From Paenibacillus aestuarii (GTDB taxonomy: Bacteria; Bacillota; Bacilli; Paenibacillales; NBRC-103111), in assembly GCF_027789125.1 (NCBI RefSeq), contig NZ_JAQFVF010000045.1, positions 1 through 64,000 of the forward strand: DNA of 64,000 bases, read 5' to 3'. Position numbers and translations under genes: made by a program. The notes under the pieces were generated by a model. It was not told where the DNA came from, made no database searches, and saw only the letters and a program-made list of their open reading frames with translations. The number at the start of each line of letters is the position of its first letter. Position 1 is the stretch's first letter. Shown here in pieces: positions 1-8,645 of the stretch.

Positions 1-611
1 AGAGCAAGTTCGAGTTCGTCCTTTTTTCGCTTCAAGGTGCGCCTAGCAAAGCTTGCTAGTATTTCAGGATCATCTTCGCCATCTGCAATGGCACGGAGCA
101 TATCGCGAGAAGAGAGACCCATAATATCCGAGACAACAGAACCAAGTTTAATGTTAGCTCCTTCGAGTACCTTTTGAATGCGATTGTGCTGTCTGGATCT
201 TTCTTCAATGATACTACGGCGATACCGGACTAGTTCTCGAAGTTCGCGTTGAGTCCGATTTGGAATGAAACTTGCTTTAAGTAGCCCATGGCGGAGAAGC
301 TTGGCTATCCATTCCGAATCTTTGACGTCTGTTTTACGACCAGGTAATGCCTTCATATGTTGAGCATTAACCACTAGAAATTCAATACCTTCAGCTTCAA
401 GCAAGTTGACGATTGGCTTCCAAAATACGCCTGTACTTTCCATTGCAACGTGAGAACAATCATGCTGTTTAATCCAGTCAATGAGTTGTAATAGATGTAC
501 CGTTTTCGTAGAAAACGTTTGAATCTCCTTTCCTTTAGACGTTAAAATACATGCTGTAATGTTATCTTTGTGAATATCCATCCCGCATGCACGTTCAATG
601 ACAACTTCCAC
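1..611 (-). CDS. IS110-family transposase, C-terminal part outside the window
   Basis: DEDD-type (RuvC-like) recombinase of the IS110 family. Read on the minus strand from a GTG at 611, about 203 codons are visible before the window edge. The N-terminus has the family signature CGMDIHKDNITACIL with the first catalytic Asp, followed by AMESTGVFW (catalytic Glu) and GRKTDVKDSEWIAKLL (the Asp pair). A GAGAGG ribosome binding site lies about 11 nt before the GTG. The start carries no ATG, so simple ORF calling misses it. It belongs to a different branch from the two other IS110-family elements in this window (21375-23127 and 61765-63486): its long non-coding segment lies upstream of the gene. Confident as to family; intactness cannot be judged because the 3' part is missing. 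Confidence 0.88.
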   Translation of the reverse strand, partial: MEVVIERACGMDIHKDNITACILTSKGKEIQTFSTKTVHLLQLIDWIKQHDCSHVAMESTGVFWKPIVNLLEAEGIEFLVVNAQHMKALPGRKTDVKDSEWIAKLLRHGLLKASFIPNRTQRELRELVRYRRSIIEERSRQHNRIQKVLEGANIKLGSVVSDIMGLSSRDMLRAIADGEDDPEILASFARRTLKRKKDELELA

Positions 612-835
612 TTAGAAACATTCCTCTCTACGGCTAATTCGGATAAGAGGCTGGTGCAACAACCAGAGTAGGATTAATCTCCCATGAGTGCTTCCCGAAA
701 GGGAGCGACAATCTGTGATGCACCGTGATCGTTGGAGTCAGACTAACGGTTGGGCTCTAAGGCACCATAGCGCATCGACCTTCCTCTCCCAGCCATAGTA
801 GAAGTATTGACGAATTGATTAACCCATTTTCATCA
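612..835 (-). other. Non-coding upstream segment of the IS110-family element, possible guide RNA region
   Basis: About 220 nt without a reading frame upstream of the edge transposase. In classical IS110-group elements the left non-coding end encodes the bridge RNA upstream of the transposase, so this is where it would be expected. Local inverted segments are visible (for example CTTCCCGAAAGGGAG around 690-705). The outer end of the element was not determined; a host-like repeat (CTGTGGTGCAGC...ATGTATGGCTAACGGGCAG) begins near 836, so the boundary is probably just before it. Inference from family architecture. Confidence 0.4.
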
Positions 836-875
836 TCTGTGGTGCAGCGCTTGTGCTGCATGTATGGCTAACGGG
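836..875. repeat. Short dispersed repeat TCTGTGGTGCAGC...GGCTAA
   Basis: The stretch CTGTGGTGCAGCGCTTGTGCTGCATGTATGGCTAAC resembles CTGTGGTGCAGCAAAGGATGCATGGATGGCTAAG at about 11690-11725. GTGCAGC...GCTGCAT can form a small stem. Its end runs into the CTAACGGGCAG type of palindromic repeat found elsewhere in the window. Function unknown. Confidence 0.5.
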
Positions 876-881
876 CAGATT

Positions 882-965
882 TGCTGAACAGATGTGCAGT
901 TTAATTGAAGGGTTTGAATTACTTTTTACGAATAAAGATGTAAAACGATTTAAGTGGAAATGGCT
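882..965 (+). repeat. 84-bp direct repeat, copy 1
   Basis: Nearly identical to 3265-3348, with only a handful of substitutions and no gap. Both copies contain ATG TGC AGT TTA ATT GAA GGG, giving a reading frame that starts MCSLIEGFE and continues NKDVKRFK. The frame diverges and stops soon after the repeat in each copy. This looks like a duplicated 5' end of an unidentified gene, or a mobile-element scrap. Confidence 0.75.
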
Positions 966-1334
966 GTCGGTCGACAAGGACATTTTCTCATTAAGTGTCG
1001 CTTAAATAGTGGTTTTTTTCGGGACAAGGCGCCAACAGTGGGCAGAGGGGATAATAGAAGTATCGGCAATGCTTCAAATAATTCCATCCTTATTTGCTTT
1101 TGTCACGATTCGGTTTAATGTTCATCTATCGATTTATCAAGGGTTGCTAGATGTTCCTGGCATTGAAGAAGTAATTTAATTAGCAGCTAAAAGGAAATTA
1201 AAAGGCTTGGAAAAGCGGTCTCCTTAAAAGGATTTCACTATGATGCAACTCCTAGGATTTGAGCGCGCTCCAAGCACCATGAGAGGGATCTGCCGCGTCC
1301 AGTAAGACTTCGGATTTCAGTTGTAATCTCCAAC
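966..1334. other. Gene-poor stretch with coding debris
   Basis: No intact gene. A plus-strand frame between about 1048 and 1178 reads IIEVSAMLQIIPSLF ... YQGLLDVPGIEEVI before a TAA. It looks like the remains of an integral membrane protein, loosely reminiscent of an OpuC-type permease, but the match is too weak to assign. The rest shows no signal I recognise. Confidence 0.3.
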
Positions 1335-1517
1335 TCAGTCAAGTTTTGGACTTTTTAGACGTTGGATGCATGGCCATAAATCGAAGGGAAACCCTAGAAT
1401 AAGGTCATCAAACACGTCACGATATTCAGGAAAAACTTGATCCAGAAAAGACTGAAATTGTAGTTTTGCTTGGTTTACAAATGGATACTGATCAGGTAAA
1501 ATGAATTTATTCATCAA
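1335..1517 (-). pseudogene. IS110-family transposase remnant (about 60 codons)
   Basis: A 60-residue minus-strand frame containing FVNQAKLQFQSFLDQVFPEY, the conserved segment that links the catalytic N-terminus to the C-terminal half in IS110-family transposases (compare QIHRWVDIVFPELRQVF in the complete copy at 21749-23014). No N-terminal DEDD domain and no C-terminal serine region are present, so this is a fragment of an old insertion. It differs from the transposase at the window edge and from the two elements further on. Confidence 0.6.
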
Positions 1518-1768
1518 ATACGTAATTACGTAATTTCGTAAATTAAAAACATAAGGTGTGAAGGCGCGTTGAGCTGAGATTACGGTGCGGAGTTTGATGC
1601 CTTAAGGGGCAGTTGACGGAGCTGGAACCCGGCGGAGCATCCGGACGCTGCCCTAGACGGGCAAGCCGGCGCATTCAGCGCTTCCAAAGAAGCGGCGTCT
1701 ACCAATCGGCTTAGAGTAAAAATATTCGTAACTGAAAAATTTTCATATAGAAAGGGGATGTTGGAAAA

Positions 1769-2623
1769 ATGGATCGATATGATTCACTTGCGTTCATGCC
1801 GGGGCCGCGCAGCAGTTCATCAAAACACAGCAAAGGCATACCAATGAGTACGATGTACGCACCCGAACGAACATCCACTCGCGGGCATACCGTTCAACTC
1901 AATAACATGGAGATGCACTATGAGGAGTACGGAATCGGAAAGCCCCTGGTGCTCTTGCATGGGTTCGGCGGTTGTGCACAGAACTGGTATCCATTTACCG
2001 CCCAGTTCTCAGAACGCCATCGACTGATCGTCGTGGATTTGCGAGGCCATGGTTACTCTACCAATCCCGAAAACAAGTTCAGCCATCGGGAAGCGGCCAG
2101 TGACGTGTTCCTGTTGCTTGACAAGCTAGGGGTGGATCAATTCTCAGCTATGGGGATGAGTTCTGGCGGGATGACACTCCTTCACATGGCAACGAGCCAA
2201 CCCAAGCGCATCGACTCGATGGTACTAATTAGTGCAACTTCCCATTTCCCCGATCAGGCAAGGGCCATAATGCGCCGAGCTTCGTTTGCCACCATGCCCC
2301 AACAAGTGCAAGAAATGTATCGAGAGTGCGCAAAACGCGGTGACGCACAGATTCGAGAACTCATTTCGCAGTTCAACGCCCTGGGCGACAACTACGACGA
2401 TATGAATTTCACTGCACAAGGTTTATCAACTATTACAGCCCGCACACTCGTTATACATGGTGATCGCGACCGTTTTTTTTTCGTTGAAATTCCTTTGAAC
2501 ATCTACCGTTCTATACCGGATGCCGCTTTATGGATTATTCCTGGCGGCGATCACGTTCCTATTTATGATCCCACGGTTCCATTTACCTCAACAGCCCTTC
2601 GATTTCTTGATGGGCCAAACTAA
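1769..2623 (+). CDS. Alpha/beta hydrolase
   Basis: Predicted cytoplasmic alpha/beta-fold hydrolase of 284 residues. Visible are the oxyanion-hole motif HGFGG (64-68), strand and turn VVDLRGHGYS, the nucleophile elbow GMSSGG with Ser131, the late acid in HGDRDR (Asp232 or Asp234) and the catalytic His262 in GGDHVP. The order matches esterases, epoxide-hydrolase-like and BioH-like enzymes; the substrate cannot be told. The ATG at 1769 has AAAGGGG about 10 nt upstream. The first 25 residues (PGPRSSSSKHSKG) are low complexity and precede a second ATG at 1844, where the conserved fold begins soon after, so the true start is uncertain. It stands alone, with no operon partner and repeats on both sides. 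Confidence 0.85.
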   Translation: MDRYDSLAFMPGPRSSSSKHSKGIPMSTMYAPERTSTRGHTVQLNNMEMHYEEYGIGKPLVLLHGFGGCAQNWYPFTAQFSERHRLIVVDLRGHGYSTNPENKFSHREAASDVFLLLDKLGVDQFSAMGMSSGGMTLLHMATSQPKRIDSMVLISATSHFPDQARAIMRRASFATMPQQVQEMYRECAKRGDAQIRELISQFNALGDNYDDMNFTAQGLSTITARTLVIHGDRDRFFFVEIPLNIYRSIPDAALWIIPGGDHVPIYDPTVPFTSTALRFLDGPN

Positions 2624-3195
2624 ACGCCAGATCCCACATCCGACTGACCCTACTCCAGGAATGAGCGTAGAGCCGATTAACGATGGCGGGGCCGGGAGTT
2701 TATACGGTTCAAGACCTGGTCGATTGGCCCTTGCCCCTGTAGGCGTCGGTACGGGCAAGCAAATCGGAACCGATACTTCGGAGACGCTACCACATTGCCG
2801 GTTTCTGCCGGGAAAAGGTGTTAGGCGCGAGAGCCGATTGGTCCAAGTTGCTGCGCATGATCGCAGACCTTCAACCAGACCCTACTTATATTCAGCTTTT
2901 TGACGGTAAATCGAAAGGGAGGTGGGGCGGGCGCTCCTGAAGTACCGCTGCACGGGAGAAACGTGCGGGGGTGTCGGCGCTTCTATGAAGCGCGGTGAAT
3001 AAAAATTACCGAGAAAGCGAAGTAAAGCGTCCAGACACCGGATCCATGTAGGCAAATTTGTGTCATTAGACATGCGCAGCGTAATTTTACCATTGAAATT
3101 TTCAAAACAGTGATTTCAATGAATGAAAACAAAAAATGCTTCAACAGCTAAAAACCCAGTAAACCCGTCGTCAAATTAATGGCGATGGGTTTTCG
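2624..3195. other. Gene-poor stretch
   Basis: No convincing gene. Short overlapping frames exist but lack ribosome binding sites and known motifs. A plus-strand frame near 2790-2925 (GFCREKVLGARADWSKLL, then PDPTYIQLFDGKSKG) could be debris of a lost gene. A single half of the TGTAGGCAAATTTGTGTCAT repeat, better developed at 32036-32170 and 36361-36459, lies at 3046-3066. Confidence 0.4.
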
Positions 3196-3241
3196 ATGGG
3201 AATGGGATAAAGTTCTTGTCATTTATTGTCGAGTGACAAGA
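3196..3241 (-). repeat. Inverted copy of the GTGACAAGAAC(T/A)TTATC repeat, with hairpin
   Basis: GGGAATGGGATAAAGTTCTTGTCA (3196-3219) is the reverse complement of the repeat block at 16555-16580 and 21297-21322. Here it forms the left arm of a perfect hairpin TTCTTGTCA...TGACAAGAA (about 3213-3241). Confidence 0.65.
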
Positions 3242-3264
3242 ATATAGTCCGATTAATCCAGATG

Positions 3265-3348
3265 TGCTGAATAGATGTGCAGTTTAATTGAAGGGTTTGA
3301 ATTTCTTTTTGCGAATAAAGATGTAAAACGATTTAAGGGGAAATGGCT
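3265..3348 (+). repeat. 84-bp direct repeat, copy 2
   Basis: Second copy of the unit at 882-965. The reading frame MCSLIEGFE...FKGKWL runs on to 3508 without resemblance to a known protein. The two copies lie on either side of the hydrolase gene and could recombine to delete it. Confidence 0.75.
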
Positions 3349-3554
3349 ATTGACAATAAAAATAGTATTATCAGAGCCGAGTTATACAGATTCTTGTTTG
3401 GCAAATGGCAATCCGATTCAGCTAACGAGTCACGATAGTGCAATAAACTCACGGCAACACACGCCCATTGCATGCTCCCCTTTCGCTATACAGGCGAATT
3501 ATAAATAACCTTCAATATACGGGAAGCATACAATTGACGATTAAGCCAGTGAAC

Positions 3555-4841
3555 CTACAAGAACGTATTCAAACAGACCGATCCAATTTCGCGTACGCGG
3601 ATCTTGAACAGTTCCGTGCCAGTTGTACGACGGATTAGTTCCTGGTATTCCGATACCGCCACATGTGGCAGAACAGCGAGAATGACGCCGGCGAAACCTC
3701 CGCCGTGTACTCTGCAAGCACCGTCGCCCAACCGGTCGATGAAACGTTCAGTGATGGCGAGTGTAAGCGCAATCCCCTGTTCACGTGACACTGACTCTTG
3801 GTAGATGTTCTGCAGCCATTTCCACGAGGAATTACCTGAAGCGGTAATATACTTTAACACGTTTTGCCACTCGCCCGCTTTAATTGCTTCTACTTGCCGC
3901 TCGACACGGTCATTCTCATCCAGGTAATGGAGAGCCCGCAGCACCGCACGATCTCCGGTAGTTTCGCGGAGTTCCGTGAGCCGGCCGTAGATCATCTCAG
4001 CCGTCAAATCGCGGCATACCTCTACACCGAACGCTTGTGCCACTGCCCGCATCTCGTTCGGAATCGATGCATAATCCTTCGTCAGGTCAGCGTGGTTACC
4101 GCCGGTGCTGACAATGACAAGGCTGTAACCAGCTGTTTCAAAGGTACCCGCAATACGTTCGATCTGAGGCTCTGCCGGTTCCTTAAAGTCGATTGTGATC
4201 ATACCGCCGTGCGAACAGGCCATCTGGTCTAGCATTCCTGATGGCTTGTTCCAATAAAGATTTTCGGCATACTTGCCAATGCGCGACATCATGACCGCAT
4301 CCATCTCTCCGTTGTTATAAAAAGTACTTAGAATCTGGCAGATCAGAATTTCGAAAGATGCAGAGGAACTGAGTCCTGACGCCGGAAGGACGTTACTGCT
4401 AACGTTAGCATTGAATCCGCCGATTCGGTACCCGTGCTGCTGGAAACCGTGTGCAATACCGCGGATCAAAGCAGCCGTTCCGCCCTCGCCTGATTGAGGT
4501 TCTAGATCATCTAGATTGATGACTGACATGCCTGGATACCCTTCGGAAATTACGGAAATAACCCCGGTGTCCACGGCTGCTGCAGCCCCAATCGTATCTA
4601 GCTGAATACTAGCCGCCAGCACCTTTCCATTGTTATGGTCCGTGTGATTGCCGCCTATCTCGGTTCGACCCGGAGCACTGAAATACTTCAGTGACTCAGT
4701 ATTTCCATATTGCGCGCTGTATCCTTCCTTACATCTCCGGTACCTTTCGATCTGTCGCTCTCGTTCTTCGTTGCCGTACATCCGGTCCAGTAGCTGTTGT
4801 GCTTGAGCCGAATTAAAATGCTGCTCGAATTGATCGTTCAT
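3555..4841 (-). CDS. galK: Galactokinase-family GHMP kinase
   Basis: GHMP-fold sugar kinase of 428 residues, expected to phosphorylate galactose at C1 (Leloir pathway) or a related sugar. The galactokinase signature is present as GRTEIGGNHTDHNNG (about residues 58-72), close to the classical GRxNxIGEHTDYxxG. The ATP-binding GHMP motif is SSNVLPASGLSSSASFEI, and a C-terminal GHMP motif reads CRVHGGGFAGVILAV. The protein is some 30-40 residues longer than typical bacterial GalK and has an extended N-terminus, as in Firmicute galactokinase-family proteins. The ATG at 4841 has AGGAGG 9 nt upstream. No galT or galE is adjacent, so the pathway is not complete here and an unusual substrate is possible. 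Divergent to the Nudix gene. Confidence 0.8.
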   Translation of the reverse strand: MNDQFEQHFNSAQAQQLLDRMYGNEERERQIERYRRCKEGYSAQYGNTESLKYFSAPGRTEIGGNHTDHNNGKVLAASIQLDTIGAAAAVDTGVISVISEGYPGMSVINLDDLEPQSGEGGTAALIRGIAHGFQQHGYRIGGFNANVSSNVLPASGLSSSASFEILICQILSTFYNNGEMDAVMMSRIGKYAENLYWNKPSGMLDQMACSHGGMITIDFKEPAEPQIERIAGTFETAGYSLVIVSTGGNHADLTKDYASIPNEMRAVAQAFGVEVCRDLTAEMIYGRLTELRETTGDRAVLRALHYLDENDRVERQVEAIKAGEWQNVLKYITASGNSSWKWLQNIYQESVSREQGIALTLAITERFIDRLGDGACRVHGGGFAGVILAVLPHVAVSEYQELIRRTTGTELFKIRVREIGSVCLNTFL

Positions 4842-5064
4842 CTTGAATATTCCTCCTGGCTCTAATTGTTTGAGTAGTAGTTATCATGTCCATTGTACCG
4901 AAAGGCAGCGCTTACAGATAGCATTTTTATGAAAGAAATCGTGCGCCACCACTAGGGAGGAATATTGATATTGATCAAGCCCTGCTCTCGTCCTCGAGAT
5001 TGGTTTTGTAATTGGAACTATTTTAAAAAAAATATCTATTTTGTTAATAGGGGAGGACGTTGAA

Positions 5065-5490
5065 GTGGCTCCAAAACATATCGTTTCTGCGGCGACAATT
5101 GTAGTTAATGAGCGTAACGAAATATTATTAATAAAAGGACCTAAAAGAGGATGGGAAATGCCAGGAGGGCAGGTTGAAGAAGGTGAATCTTTGAAAGATG
5201 CGGCGATAAGGGAAACAAAGGAAGAGAGCGGTATAGATATAGAAGTCACGAAGTTTTGTGGTATTTTTCAAAATGTAGATGCTTGTATTTGTAACACTTT
5301 ATTTTTAGGCAGACCAGTCGGAGGAGAATTAACAACAACCTCTGAGTCTTTAGAAGTAGGATATTTCCCGATCGAAACAGCATTAGATATGGTAAATTGG
5401 GGGAACTTCAAGCAAAGAATTGAGCTATGCTTGAATGAAGAACTTCATCCTTTTTATATTGAATTTTCCATTCCGCTTAAGGATTGTTAG
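5065..5490 (+). CDS. Nudix hydrolase
   Basis: Nudix-fold pyrophosphohydrolase of about 141 residues. The Nudix box spans residues 35-57 (GQVEEGESLKDAAIRETKEE then SGI), with the metal-binding REx(x)EE core; a Thr replaces the usual hydrophobic residue after RE. The frame is open from a TTG at 5041, but GGGGAGG at 5050-5056 with an 8-nt spacer points to the GTG at 5065 (MAPKHIVSAA). Substrate unknown. Monocistronic, followed by a strong terminator. Confidence 0.85.
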   Translation: MAPKHIVSAATIVVNERNEILLIKGPKRGWEMPGGQVEEGESLKDAAIRETKEESGIDIEVTKFCGIFQNVDACICNTLFLGRPVGGELTTTSESLEVGYFPIETALDMVNWGNFKQRIELCLNEELHPFYIEFSIPLKDC

Positions 5491-5556
5491 GACGCCATAA
5501 GGCTTATTCGTCGGACAGCGTTAACCTAGCTGGGAACTATAGCTCAACAATTCTTT

Positions 5557-5590
5557 ACGGCAGCCGACCTCAAATCGGTTGCCGTTTTTC
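5557..5590 (+). terminator. Rho-independent terminator after the Nudix gene
   Basis: Stem ACGGCAGCCGA / TCGGTTGCCGT with a 7-nt loop, followed by TTTTTC. Confidence 0.85.
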
Positions 5591-5742
5591 GTTAAAGTAA
5601 TTGGCAGGTTTCTTACAATAATCACCATTACAATTAACTAGATTGACCGAAGAGTACGTGAAGGAGATTGCCGGTTTTTCTTTTTACTTCATTCGATTAT
5701 AATTAATTTAATTATTATTCCAAATAGAATTAGGAGTTTCTC

Positions 5743-6540
5743 ATGGGACTGGGAGAACGGATTGGTAGAGGAAACACTGCTGATATTTATGTATTAGGAT
5801 CGGATCAGGTCCTTAAAGTATTTCACGACCCGAAACTGCTGGACCTGGAGCGGGAGATCAGCTCTGTTATTGAAGAGTTGGTTGTAGATGTCCCAACATT
5901 TTATGGTACCGTTGAAACTGTCGGTCTTACAGGACTTGCTTATGAGAAGGTCTTGGGGCCTTCCATGCTGGAGATTCTGATGAGTAAACCGGAACATACT
6001 GCAGAATACGGTCGTCAGCTGGCTGAGCTTCACGCCAAGTTGCACAGAATCAAGGCAACCGGACGTTTGCAATCCATTAAAAGCCGACTGGCTTATATGA
6101 TCAGTGGCATTCGTCACGGCGGCTTGGAGCCGTTTCGAGAGGCGATCATAAGCCATCTGTCAGAGCTTCCCGGGGGTGATCAACTTTGCCATGGCGACTT
6201 CCATCCTGGCAATGTGCTGTTAAGTCAGCGGGGTCCTGTAGTCATCGACTGGATGACCGCAGTATGTGGTCCAGCACAAGCCGATGCAGCGAGGACAATC
6301 TTGATACTTCGTCATGCGGTCTTACCGGCAGAGCTTCCCGAGGTTGTTATCCAAACGTTTGCTCAGCTTCGAACCGTATTGCTGCAAACGTACGAGGAAA
6401 CATATCTAGATCTGACCGGCTACAGCCGGGAGGAGCTAGCTAGGTGGGAGCTTCCGCTAATGGCGGCGCGCATAGGTGAGAGCGTTCCGGAGGAGGAGCA
6501 ACGCACTCTGCTCGCTATAATACAGCGGCAGCTCAGCTAG
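5743..6540 (+). CDS. Aminoglycoside-phosphotransferase-family kinase
   Basis: Protein-kinase-like phosphotransferase (APH/ChoK fold), 265 residues. The N-lobe shows a glycine loop GRGNTADIY (8-16) and a candidate ATP-binding Lys25 in VLKVF. The catalytic loop is HGDFHPGN (150-157) and the metal-binding Asp169 lies in VVIDW. It probably phosphorylates a small-molecule alcohol; whether it confers antibiotic resistance cannot be read from sequence. The ATG at 5743 follows TAGGAG with a suitable spacer. It is single, in a region with much gene decay downstream. Confidence 0.82.
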   Translation: MGLGERIGRGNTADIYVLGSDQVLKVFHDPKLLDLEREISSVIEELVVDVPTFYGTVETVGLTGLAYEKVLGPSMLEILMSKPEHTAEYGRQLAELHAKLHRIKATGRLQSIKSRLAYMISGIRHGGLEPFREAIISHLSELPGGDQLCHGDFHPGNVLLSQRGPVVIDWMTAVCGPAQADAARTILILRHAVLPAELPEVVIQTFAQLRTVLLQTYEETYLDLTGYSREELARWELPLMAARIGESVPEEEQRTLLAIIQRQLS

Positions 6541-6650
6541 GTTACAATCACATTGAAAGTTAAATTAACGGGCACTATAGCTCAAAATTATGTAGGATTC
6601 GTTAAGTTATATAAGAGATAGGGATTTTCTTTTCGGTAGAACGTGATTTT

Positions 6651-7085
6651 ATGGTAGATGCCCTAAAAACAATTGTTATTTCAGAATTACGTGAAAAAGG
6701 ATTTAAAGGTACTTTTCCACGCTTTCGACGAATTTCAGATAAATAAATTGATATATTAACATTTCAATTCGATAAATATGGAGGGGGGGGTCAGATTAGA
6801 AATAGCAGTTCGTTCATTTGAAGGCAATTGAGGAAGGGGCAAATCAATCCAATTATTGATTTATGTCAAGATCTCTGGGAGCAAAGTCCGGTTGAATTAA
6901 TTCAATCTTGCTTAGAGATGGATGGAGGGCCAATTAGTATTGAGTAGCTTCGGAATGGTGAATTATTAAATAGGGATTTTTCGAAAACAATCTATAATTT
7001 AAATAGCTTTAAGCTCAATACAGAGTTAAAAGAGATCGAAAACAATGGAATTTTAATCATAGCTAATGAGTTAATACACTTATAG
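6651..7085 (+). pseudogene. Decayed DUF4304-type gene
   Basis: Starts MVDALKTIVISELREKGFKG ... FPRFRRISDK, then a TAA, then continues IDILTFQFDKYGGG before a frameshift in a run of eight G (6783-6790). The pattern FKG...PxFRRI...DLLTFQFDKxGGGF is that of DUF4304-domain proteins, often found near immunity-type genes. After the frameshift another frame continues (SPVELIQSCLEMDGGP, ENNGILIIANELIHL) to a TAG at 7085. At least two lesions; not functional. Confidence 0.6.
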
Positions 7086-7102
7086 TATGTTTTAATGACT
7101 AA

Positions 7103-7121
7103 GCTAACGGTGAACGTTAGT
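7103..7121. repeat. Palindromic repeat GCTAACG...CGTTAGT
   Basis: Member of the dispersed palindrome family discussed in the findings: CTAACG, 5-6 nt, CGTTAG, here followed by TTTAATAAAG and a long terminator hairpin. Confidence 0.65.
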
Positions 7122-7130
7122 TTAATAAAG

Positions 7131-7183
7131 ACAGCGGCAGTCTAAGACTTTATTTTTCAAGTCTAAGTCCGCCGCTGTTCCCA
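7131..7183 (-). terminator. Long terminator-like hairpin
   Basis: ACAGCGGC-AGTCTAAGACTT pairs with AAGTCTAAG-TCCGCCGCTGT over about 20 bp with 3 mismatches. On the minus strand it lies just past the carbonic anhydrase stop and is followed by CTTTATT. Likely terminates that gene and may work in both directions. Confidence 0.65.
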
Positions 7184-7204
7184 TTTATAAAGTCAGTCTA
7201 ATAC

Positions 7205-7792
7205 TTATTTTTCGAAGTCTGGCGTGCTTTTATATCCGTTTTCAACGATGTCTAATTCTCCTGTTTCCGGGTCGATCACAAGTCCATGTACTGGAATATC
7301 TTTGGGAATCAGTGGGTGGTTTCGGATCACCTCGACGCTTTGGCGAACGCTTTCCGCAACCGAATCAAATCCGCGTAGCCAATCCTTGATTTTAATACCA
7401 GCATAATCAAGTGTTTCGATCGTTTGCACGGAAATACCCCGCTCGATCATCTTCTTGGTAGTAGCAGTTGCGTTTACGTGGGTCATGCCGCAGTCGTGGT
7501 GTCCAACAACGCAAACCTCATGGGCGTTCAGATCATATATGGCAACAATGATGCTTCTCATAATGCTGCCGAAGGGATGGGAAACTACCGCACCGGCTGT
7601 TTTTAAAATCTTTGCATCCCCATTCCGCAGATTCATCGCTTTTGGCAGCAACTCCGTTAGCCTGGTGTCCATGCAGGAGACAACGACAACTTTCTTGTTG
7701 GGAAGCTTTGATGTTTGATATCTCACATATTCCTTGTTTTCAACGAACCTTCTGTTATGATCAATCGTTTCATCTAAGAACATATAATCCAC
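7205..7792 (-). CDS. Beta-class carbonic anhydrase
   Basis: Interconverts CO2 and bicarbonate in the cytoplasm. 195 residues. Zinc ligands are evident: Cys40 in SCMDTR (with Asp42/Arg44 forming the catalytic dyad) and His98/Cys101 in GHHDCGM. The TAGAxVSHPFGSIMRS segment is typical of the short beta class found in Bacillus. The ATG at 7792 has AAGGAGTGG 6 nt upstream. Single gene ending in a long hairpin. Confidence 0.92.
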   Translation of the reverse strand: MDYMFLDETIDHNRRFVENKEYVRYQTSKLPNKKVVVVSCMDTRLTELLPKAMNLRNGDAKILKTAGAVVSHPFGSIMRSIIVAIYDLNAHEVCVVGHHDCGMTHVNATATTKKMIERGISVQTIETLDYAGIKIKDWLRGFDSVAESVRQSVEVIRNHPLIPKDIPVHGLVIDPETGELDIVENGYKSTPDFEK

Positions 7793-8166
7793 TCCTTTGC
7801 AACTATATAGTATAAACTATTTATAGGATGGCAGTAAAGAAGCAAAACGCAAGGTTAAGGCGATACATACGATATACAATTAATTGGTTCAGATGTATTC
7901 GAGAGGGTGACTCAGATCGGGCTTGTACCGATTATTTAGTTCGAAAGAAGATAAAAAGAACAGAAATTATTCATTATTCAGAACAAGTTTTAGATACATT
8001 TCGATGTAAGTGGAACGTTATCTTATAGAAGGAAATAAAAGCTCCTCATCGAACGGATAAAATTTTGTAACGTGACACGATAGCGCGGCGACGGAACCTA
8101 TCCATCGCTTGTATAGTTTAACTCCGCTTCGCGCAACAAACGAGAAGTTGTCTACATTAGCAAAAC
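7793..8166. other. Gene-poor stretch with a repeat
   Basis: A 66-codon plus-strand frame at 7828-8028 has no ribosome binding site and no recognisable motif; I do not call it a gene. Between 8066 and 8127 lies a repeat unit (CACGATAGCGC(A/G)GCGA...CCATCGCTTGT) shared with 37045-37092. Confidence 0.5.
8066..8127. repeat. Composite palindromic repeat unit
   Basis: CACGATAGCGCGGCGACGGAACCTATCCATCGCTTGT matches GCGATAGCGCAGCGATGAAACTAAACCCATCGCTTGT at 37045-37083 nearly base for base. GCGATG...CATCGC makes a stem. This extends the CTAACG palindrome family by a second hairpin. Confidence 0.6.
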
Positions 8167-8463
8167 TTGCTAAAATGTACGCCAACATCACGAATTACCA
8201 AATTACCTATTAAATCATTTCCGACTATGAATGGTTCATTTGCACCATCTGATGAGGAACTAAATAGGGATGAGGAGCTCGAGGAAAGACTAACTGATTA
8301 TAGTGTTGCATCTAATGCAATTTATATGGCCTTTGCATGGTCAGTAGCTGAAGAGGCGCACGAACATGTTCGCAAGTTAGCAATTAAGCATGACGTTGGT
8401 TTTTTCAATGTCAGTAGTGATAATAGTGAAATTATTCTTCCAGATGGTTTAAAGATTGAGTAA
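8167..8463 (+). pseudogene. C-terminal remnant of an uncharacterised protein
   Basis: The frame carries SNAIYMAFAWSVAEEAHEHV and KHDVGFFNVSSDNSEIILPD, the C-terminal half of a widespread uncharacterised family that ends HxVGFFxVS. The upstream part does not continue the fold and the ATG lacks a ribosome binding site, so the gene appears N-terminally truncated. Repeat DNA abuts its 5' side. Confidence 0.5.
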
Positions 8464-8645
8464 CAATCTTGAAATTACGGGGACGCTTGTTGAGCGTCAT
8501 GATTTGCGGCGGCTCATTTTCGTTTGTTGAACTAAAAGGCAGTTTACTTTACTAAAAAATACTTATAGGATTTCTTGCAATTTTCTTCGTTTATGGAAAT
8601 CTAAAAAGTAAATAGTGCCCATAATAGAGAGAAGGAGTGAAGATA

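Noticed and set aside
2520..2903. 127-codon plus-strand frame overlapping the hydrolase 3' end
   Set aside because: It starts inside the hydrolase gene in another frame, has no ribosome binding site and no recognisable motif; Arg/Gly/Pro-rich composition is typical of a shadow frame.
7828..8028. 66-codon frame MAVKKQNARLRRYIRY...
   Set aside because: No ribosome binding site, no family resemblance, and repeat DNA close by; too weak to call.
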